This document shows, piece after piece, positions 5,604-9,989 of a DNA stretch of 9,989 bases. The stretch is from an uncultured Clostridia bacterium (lineage in GTDB: Bacteria; Bacillota; Clostridia; Oscillospirales; Acutalibacteraceae). The first letter of the stretch is position 1. Each line of letters begins with the position of its first letter. The notes beneath the pieces are model-generated. The model ran no database searches and was not told where the DNA came from. It saw only the letters and a program-made list of their open reading frames with translations. Position numbers and translations under genes: made by a program. Location of the stretch: contig CAMOTT010000064.1 in assembly GCA_946626015.1 (NCBI GenBank), forward strand, positions 1 through 9,989, read 5' to 3'.

Positions 5604-8600
5604 ATGGCATTTACTCACCTGCATCTGCATACCGAATACAGCCTGTTGGACGGCGCCTGCCGTATCGACGGGCTTATGGAGCGTCTTGCAGAGCTGGGGC
5701 AGACTTCCGTCGCCATTACCGACCACGGCGTTATGTACGGGGTGATAGATTTTTACCGCGCGGCAAAAAAGGCCGGAATAAAGCCCATAATCGGTTGCGA
5801 GGTCTATGTTGCCGCAAGGACGAGGTTTGATAAGGACAAGCTTTATGACAGCGAGAGAAGCCATCTGTTGCTGTTGTGCAAGGATAACGAGGGCTACAAG
5901 AATTTGATAGCCATGGTCTCCGAAGCCTGGACCTCCGGCTTTTATACAAAGCCAAGGATAGATAAAGAGCTTTTGCTTAAATATAATAAGGGTCTCATAG
6001 CCTGCTCGGCCTGCCTTGCGGGTGAGATACCCCGCGCCCTGATGAGAGAGGATTACGAAGAGGCGAAAAAGATCGCCCTTTGGTATGATGAAGTTTTCGG
6101 CAGGGGCAATTTTTATCTTGAGGTTCAAAATCACGGACTGGCTGAGCAGGAACGGATACTGCCTATGCTTATCCGTCTTTCCCGGGAAACGGGTATCCCG
6201 CTGGTGGCCACGAACGACGCCCATTATATCCGCAAAGAGGATTCAAAAATACAGCAGGTCCTGCTCTGCATACAGACGAACCACGTGCTGGGTGAAGATA
6301 ACGGTATGACCTTCGGAACAGATGAGTTTTACGTAAAATCCGAGGAGGAGATGCGGGAATTGTTCCCGGCCTGCCCGGAGGCGGTGGACAACACCCAGGT
6401 GATAGCCGATCAGTGCAACGTGGAATTCGAGTTCGGCAAAACCAAACTGCCCCATTTTGAAGTTCCTGAGGGCAGAGATCATTTTGAGTGGTTCTCCGAG
6501 CAATGTTATACCGGACTGAAAAACAGGTACGGCGACAATCCGCCCGAGGAATACCGGCAGCGGTTGGAGTATGAGCTTGACGTAATAAATAAAATGGGAT
6601 ATGTGGACTACTTTTTGATAGTTCACGATTTTATAGCCTACGCCAAAAGCAAGGGCATACCTGTGGGGCCGGGAAGAGGCTCCGGCGCGGGCAGCATAGC
6701 CGCCTACTGCATAGGCATAACAGGCATAGATCCGATGAAATACAATCTGCTTTTTGAGCGGTTTCTTAATCCGGAGCGTGTGAGTATGCCGGATTTTGAC
6801 GTGGATTTCTGTTATGAGCGCCGTCAGGAGGTAATAGATTACGTTATAAGAAAATACGGCAGCGACCATGTAGCGCAGATCGTTACCTTTGGCACCATGG
6901 CGGCAAGAGCTGCCATCAGAGATGTGGGCAGGGCTCTGGGAATGTCCTACGGAACAGTTGACGTGGTGGCAAAGCTTATTCCGAATGAGCTTAAAATAAC
7001 AATAGACAAAGCCCTGAATATGTCCTCTGAGCTCAGGACGCAGTACGAGACAAATGAGAATGTCCGCGAGCTTATAGATACCGCAAGAAAGCTTGAAGGT
7101 ATGCCCCGGCATGCCTCCACCCACGCCGCCGGTGTGGTTATAACGAGAGACCCGGTGGCGGAGTATGTTCCCCTGGCGCTTAACGATGAATCCGTTGTCA
7201 CCCAGTTTACAATGACCACCCTGGAAGAACTGGGGCTGCTCAAAATGGATTTTCTCGGCTTGCGTACACTGACGGTCATTGATTACGCCGTAAAGATGAT
7301 ACAAAAAAACAAGCCCGATTTTTCAATAGATAAAATCGACTTAAAAGATAAGGCTGTTTTTGAAATGCTTTCAGAGGGCCTGACCACCGGCGTCTTCCAG
7401 TATGAGTCTGCCGGTATGCGATCGGTGCTCATGGGACTTTGTCCGGAGAGCATAGAGGACATGATAGCCGTAATATCCCTTTACAGGCCGGGGCCAATGG
7501 ATTCCATACCCCGGTATATAGAAAACAGGCATCACCCCGAGCGTACAAAATATGACACCCCGCTGCTCAAGGATATCCTCGACGTTACCTATGGCTGCAT
7601 GGTGTATCAGGAGCAGGTGATGCAGATATTCAGAAAATTGGCCGGGTACTCCTACGGCCGCGCGGATATCGTCCGCCGCGCCATGTCCAAAAAGAAGCAC
7701 GACGTTATGGAGCATGAGCGTGAGATATTCATTAACGGATATGTAAACGATGAGGGTGTCACAGAGTGCGAGGGCGCCGTGAAACGGGGCGTGGACGCAA
7801 AAACGGCGAACAAGATCTTTGACGATATGTCCTCCTTTGCTTCCTACGCTTTCAATAAATCCCACGCCGCGGCCTATGCTTATGTTGCCTATCAGACCGC
7901 GTACCTTAAATGCCACTACCCCTGTGAGTTTATGGCGGCATTGCTCAGCAGCGTCCTTGACCGGAGCAACAAGGTGGCTGAGTATATTGCCGAGTGCAAC
8001 AGGCTGGGCATTGCCCTGAAACCGCCCCATGTAAATTACAGCACAGACGGGTTTACCGTTGACAACGGGCAGATCTATTTCGGATTGCTTGCCGTCAAAA
8101 ATCTGGGCAAGGGCTTTATACGTTCAATCGAGAACGAGCGCCAGCTAAACGGAGAGTTCACCTCCTTCTATTCCTTCTGCAAACGCATGAGCGGCAAGGA
8201 TTTCAACCGCCGTTCAGTGGAGAGCCTTATTAAGTGCGGCGCGCTGGACGATCTGGGAAACAACCGCCGTGAGATGCTCAACGCTTTGCCGGAGGTTATT
8301 GCGGACATAGACGCGGAAAACCGCCGGAACGTTGACGGACAGATAGGCTTCTTTGACCTTGCCGATGAGGGGGAGAAAAAAGAGGGTATAGATATAAAGC
8401 CCCTTGCCGAGTTCCCGGTAAAGGAGCTCCTCTCAATGGAAAAGGAAGTGGCCGGGATCTATTTGTCCGGACATCCTGTGGGCGAATACAGCGCCTTATC
8501 CGCCGAAATGAAGTGCGACAGGATCTCTGATCTGCTTGACGCTTCGGCGGAACACAGCTCGGTTTACAAGGACAATTCCAATGTCAAGGTGCTGGCCATA

Positions 8601-9092
8601 GTCACTTCCATCAAGAAAAAAATACTAAAAAACAACACTACAATGGCCTTCGCTACCATCGAAGATATTTACGGAACGATGGAAATGATAATGTTCCCGA
8701 AAATCTTTGACAAGTATGCCTATACAGTGGCGGAGGGGGATATAGTCGTCATCCACGGCAGGCTCAGCATACAGGAGGAAAAGGATTCAAAGCTCATCTG
8801 CGAGGTTATAGAACCTGTAACCGAGCTCAAAAACAACGGAGGCGGAGAGAAACCGGGCAAAAACGTAAAACGGGGTCTGTACCTGAGATTTGATTCGGAA
8901 AGCAGCCGGGAAGTGAGTATTGCTGACAAATATATACGGATTTTTGACGGTTTGGTCCCTGTTATCTATTACTTTAAAGATACCGGCAGACGTCTGATAA
9001 AACCCAAGGAAGAATGGGTGGATGCCAACGACGTCCTTGTTGAAAAACTCAACGATCTGCTTGGAGACGGCAACGCCCTGTGGGTAAAGTAA
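5604..9092 (+). CDS. dnaE: DNA polymerase III subunit alpha, DnaE type
   Basis: Replicative C-family DNA polymerase. The 1162-residue length and domain order fit DnaE rather than PolC, since no internal exonuclease domain is present. The N-terminal PHP domain (about 1-280) keeps a full-looking set of metal ligands: His5, His7 and His9 (THLHLHTEYS), Asp40-His41, Glu66, His87, Glu173, and Asp205 with His207. This differs from E. coli, whose PHP site is degenerate, and fits intrinsic metal-dependent 3'-5' exonuclease activity (inference). The palm carries GPGRGSGAGS at 355-364, catalytic Asp399 and Asp401 in PDFDVDF, and the third aspartate Asp549 in KMDFLGL. The fingers follow, then a helix-hairpin-helix region near 800-890 and an OB-fold near 993-1075. 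AGAGGT (5593-5598) precedes ATG by five bases. It ends the operon, 14 bases before a strong terminator hairpin. In Firmicutes that also have PolC, DnaE assists mainly in lagging-strand primer extension. Confidence 0.98.
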   Translation: MAFTHLHLHTEYSLLDGACRIDGLMERLAELGQTSVAITDHGVMYGVIDFYRAAKKAGIKPIIGCEVYVAARTRFDKDKLYDSERSHLLLLCKDNEGYKNLIAMVSEAWTSGFYTKPRIDKELLLKYNKGLIACSACLAGEIPRALMREDYEEAKKIALWYDEVFGRGNFYLEVQNHGLAEQERILPMLIRLSRETGIPLVATNDAHYIRKEDSKIQQVLLCIQTNHVLGEDNGMTFGTDEFYVKSEEEMRELFPACPEAVDNTQVIADQCNVEFEFGKTKLPHFEVPEGRDHFEWFSEQCYTGLKNRYGDNPPEEYRQRLEYELDVINKMGYVDYFLIVHDFIAYAKSKGIPVGPGRGSGAGSIAAYCIGITGIDPMKYNLLFERFLNPERVSMPDFDVDFCYERRQEVIDYVIRKYGSDHVAQIVTFGTMAARAAIRDVGRALGMSYGTVDVVAKLIPNELKITIDKALNMSSELRTQYETNENVRELIDTARKLEGMPRHASTHAAGVVITRDPVAEYVPLALNDESVVTQFTMTTLEELGLLKMDFLGLRTLTVIDYAVKMIQKNKPDFSIDKIDLKDKAVFEMLSEGLTTGVFQYESAGMRSVLMGLCPESIEDMIAVISLYRPGPMDSIPRYIENRHHPERTKYDTPLLKDILDVTYGCMVYQEQVMQIFRKLAGYSYGRADIVRRAMSKKKHDVMEHEREIFINGYVNDEGVTECEGAVKRGVDAKTANKIFDDMSSFASYAFNKSHAAAYAYVAYQTAYLKCHYPCEFMAALLSSVLDRSNKVAEYIAECNRLGIALKPPHVNYSTDGFTVDNGQIYFGLLAVKNLGKGFIRSIENERQLNGEFTSFYSFCKRMSGKDFNRRSVESLIKCGALDDLGNNRREMLNALPEVIADIDAENRRNVDGQIGFFDLADEGEKKEGIDIKPLAEFPVKELLSMEKEVAGIYLSGHPVGEYSALSAEMKCDRISDLLDASAEHSSVYKDNSNVKVLAIVTSIKKKILKNNTTMAFATIEDIYGTMEMIMFPKIFDKYAYTVAEGDIVVIHGRLSIQEEKDSKLICEVIEPVTELKNNGGGEKPGKNVKRGLYLRFDSESSREVSIADKYIRIFDGLVPVIYYFKDTGRRLIKPKEEWVDANDVLVEKLNDLLGDGNALWVK

Positions 9093-9105
9093 ATAAGGCG
9101 ATGAC

Positions 9106-9148
9106 ATAAAACCCCCTGAACGGTTTTTATCCGCTCAGAGGGTTTTAT
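9106..9148. terminator. Bidirectional intrinsic terminator between dnaE and the fucO-like gene
   Basis: An 18-base left arm (9106-9123) and an 18-base right arm (9131-9148) pair at 16 positions around a seven-base loop (TTTTTAT). The arms begin ATAAAACCC and end GGGTTTTAT, so each strand has a GC core followed by a T-tract. It lies in the 71-base gap between the converging stop codons and should end transcription from both sides. The two unpaired positions are C9115 against A9139 and A9120 against C9134. Confidence 0.88.
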
Positions 9149-9163
9149 ACATTTACTGTTTGA

Positions 9164-9989
9164 TTACATAAGGCTCCTGTATATAGTCTCGATATCTTCA
9201 ACGCTGACATCTCTCGGGTTACCGGGACGGCAGGCGTCGTTGTAAGCATCAATGGACATTTGCGGGATATCTTCCTCTTTCGCAACGCCTTTCAGGGAGG
9301 TGACGATGCCAACGTCGGAGGCCAGCTTCGCAACCGCGTCAACAGCGGCTTTGCGGTATTCTTCCTGAGACATTCCGTCAACTCCGGCAACGCCCATGGC
9401 TCTTGCTATTTCGCGGTATTTTTCGCCTGTTGCAGGCGCATTGTATTTCATAACGGCGGGGAGCAGGGTGGCGCAGGCCTTGCCGTGAGGCATATCATAA
9501 TATGCCGAAAGGGTGTGGGCCATTGAGTGATCAACACCCAGACCTACGTTTGAAAAGCCCATACCTGCAACATACTGACCTAAAGCCATGCCTTCTCTGC
9601 CGGCTTTTGTGTTGTTCACAGCATCGCGGAGAGAACGTGAGATGATCTCAATGGCTTTTAAATGGAACATATCCGAAAGCTCCCAGGCGCCAAGAGTGAT
9701 GTAACCCTCAATAGCGTGGGTAAGGGCGTCCATACCTGTTGCGGCGGTCAAGGCCTTGGGCATGGAGGACATCATATCGGGATCCACGACCGCGACTACC
9801 GGGATATCGTGGCAATCGACGCAGACGAACTTCCTCTTCTTTTCAACGTCTGTAATAACGTAGTTGATGGTTACCTCCGCTGCCGTGCCGGCAGTGGTGG
9901 GCACTGCGATTATGGGCACGCAGGGGTTCTTTGTGGGAGCGACACCCTCCAATGAGCATACATCCTCAAACTCCGGGTTCCTGATTATT
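9164..9989 (-). CDS. fucO: Iron-dependent alcohol dehydrogenase, lactaldehyde reductase type (C-terminal part, cut by window edge)
   Basis: Group III iron-activated dehydrogenase that interconverts lactaldehyde and 1,2-propanediol with NAD(H); in E. coli FucO disposes of the lactaldehyde formed from fucose or rhamnose under anaerobic conditions. The fragment has 274 residues and a TAA stop; the whole family member is about 383, so the N-terminal nucleotide-binding third lies beyond the right edge. Numbering from the first complete codon, the iron ligands are Asp87 and His91 (MDALTHAIEGY), His154 and His168 (MPHG), with His158 matching the E. coli active-site His267. PTTAGTAAEVTINYVITD at 30-47 and ALGQYVAGMGFSNVGLG at 135-151 are strongly FucO-like. 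A TTG in frame at 9952 is not a start because family-typical sequence (NPEFEDV) continues upstream of it. It converges with dnaE and belongs to a separate transcription unit. Other small aldehydes or alcohols may be substrates. Confidence 0.9.
   Translation of the reverse strand, partial: IIRNPEFEDVCSLEGVAPTKNPCVPIIAVPTTAGTAAEVTINYVITDVEKKRKFVCVDCHDIPVVAVVDPDMMSSMPKALTAATGMDALTHAIEGYITLGAWELSDMFHLKAIEIISRSLRDAVNNTKAGREGMALGQYVAGMGFSNVGLGVDHSMAHTLSAYYDMPHGKACATLLPAVMKYNAPATGEKYREIARAMGVAGVDGMSQEEYRKAAVDAVAKLASDVGIVTSLKGVAKEEDIPQMSIDAYNDACRPGNPRDVSVEDIETIYRSLM

Larger units (their letters stand above)
838..9148 (+). other. Predicted six-gene operon hprK-glcK-murB-rapZ-whiA-dnaE
   Basis: All six genes face right with gaps of 33, 39, 12, 10 and 13 bases, no hairpin followed by a T-run between them, one near-consensus promoter at the head and one strong terminator at the tail. 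Co-transcription is inferred from this spacing. The murB to rapZ to whiA to dnaE junctions are the tightest; the two larger gaps around the glucokinase gene leave room for a minor internal promoter. Confidence 0.7.

Noticed and set aside
6243..7304. A 353-codon open frame on the minus strand opposite dnaE
   Set aside because: The overlapping plus-strand frame carries the polymerase palm motifs. The minus-strand product is low in recognisable motifs and rich in residues typical of mirrored codons.
9260..9955. Plus-strand open frames opposite the iron alcohol dehydrogenase
   Set aside because: The minus strand encodes a strongly conserved FucO-like sequence with all iron ligands, so the plus-strand frames are shadows.
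1..9989. Search for a novel system, CRISPR array, insertion sequence, tRNA or riboswitch
   Set aside because: Nearly all bases are accounted for by recognised housekeeping genes; no repeat array, transposase, clover-leaf or long structured leader is visible.

Overview
The window is a stretch of ordinary bacterial chromosome, most likely from an anaerobic Firmicute of the class Clostridia (inference). The support is an HPr kinase/phosphorylase and a WhiA/RapZ/MurB cluster, a DnaE with a complete-looking PHP metal site, purine-rich Shine-Dalgarno sites, TTG and GTG starts, frequent ATA (Ile) and AGA/AGG (Arg) codons, and an AT-rich intergenic region between genes of roughly balanced base composition (judged by eye). 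The species cannot be named from this sequence.

Layout: (1) 1-829, minus strand: the first 276 codons of an AGCS-family sodium:amino-acid (alanine/glycine) symporter, running off the left edge. (2) 830-912: a short, very AT-rich divergent promoter region in which a near-consensus rightward promoter and a good leftward promoter overlap at their -10 boxes. (3) 913-9092, plus strand: six tightly packed genes, hprK - ROK glucokinase - murB - rapZ - whiA - dnaE, with gaps of only 10-40 bases, read as one operon. (4) 9106-9148: a strong hairpin that fits a bidirectional terminator. (5) 9164-9989, minus strand: the C-terminal 274 residues of an iron-dependent alcohol dehydrogenase of the lactaldehyde reductase (FucO) type, converging on dnaE and running off the right edge.

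The operon joins carbon sensing (HprK sets the phosphorylation state of HPr Ser46), glucose entry into glycolysis (glucokinase), peptidoglycan precursor synthesis (MurB), two conserved regulators linked to amino-sugar and envelope control or cell division (RapZ/YvcJ and WhiA), and the main replicative polymerase type (DnaE). Two departures from familiar versions of this neighbourhood stand out: no yvcK/glmR between rapZ and whiA, and a sugar kinase directly after hprK. No mobile element, CRISPR array, RNA gene, phage gene or novel defence system was seen. The findings are modest points of gene order and promoter architecture.
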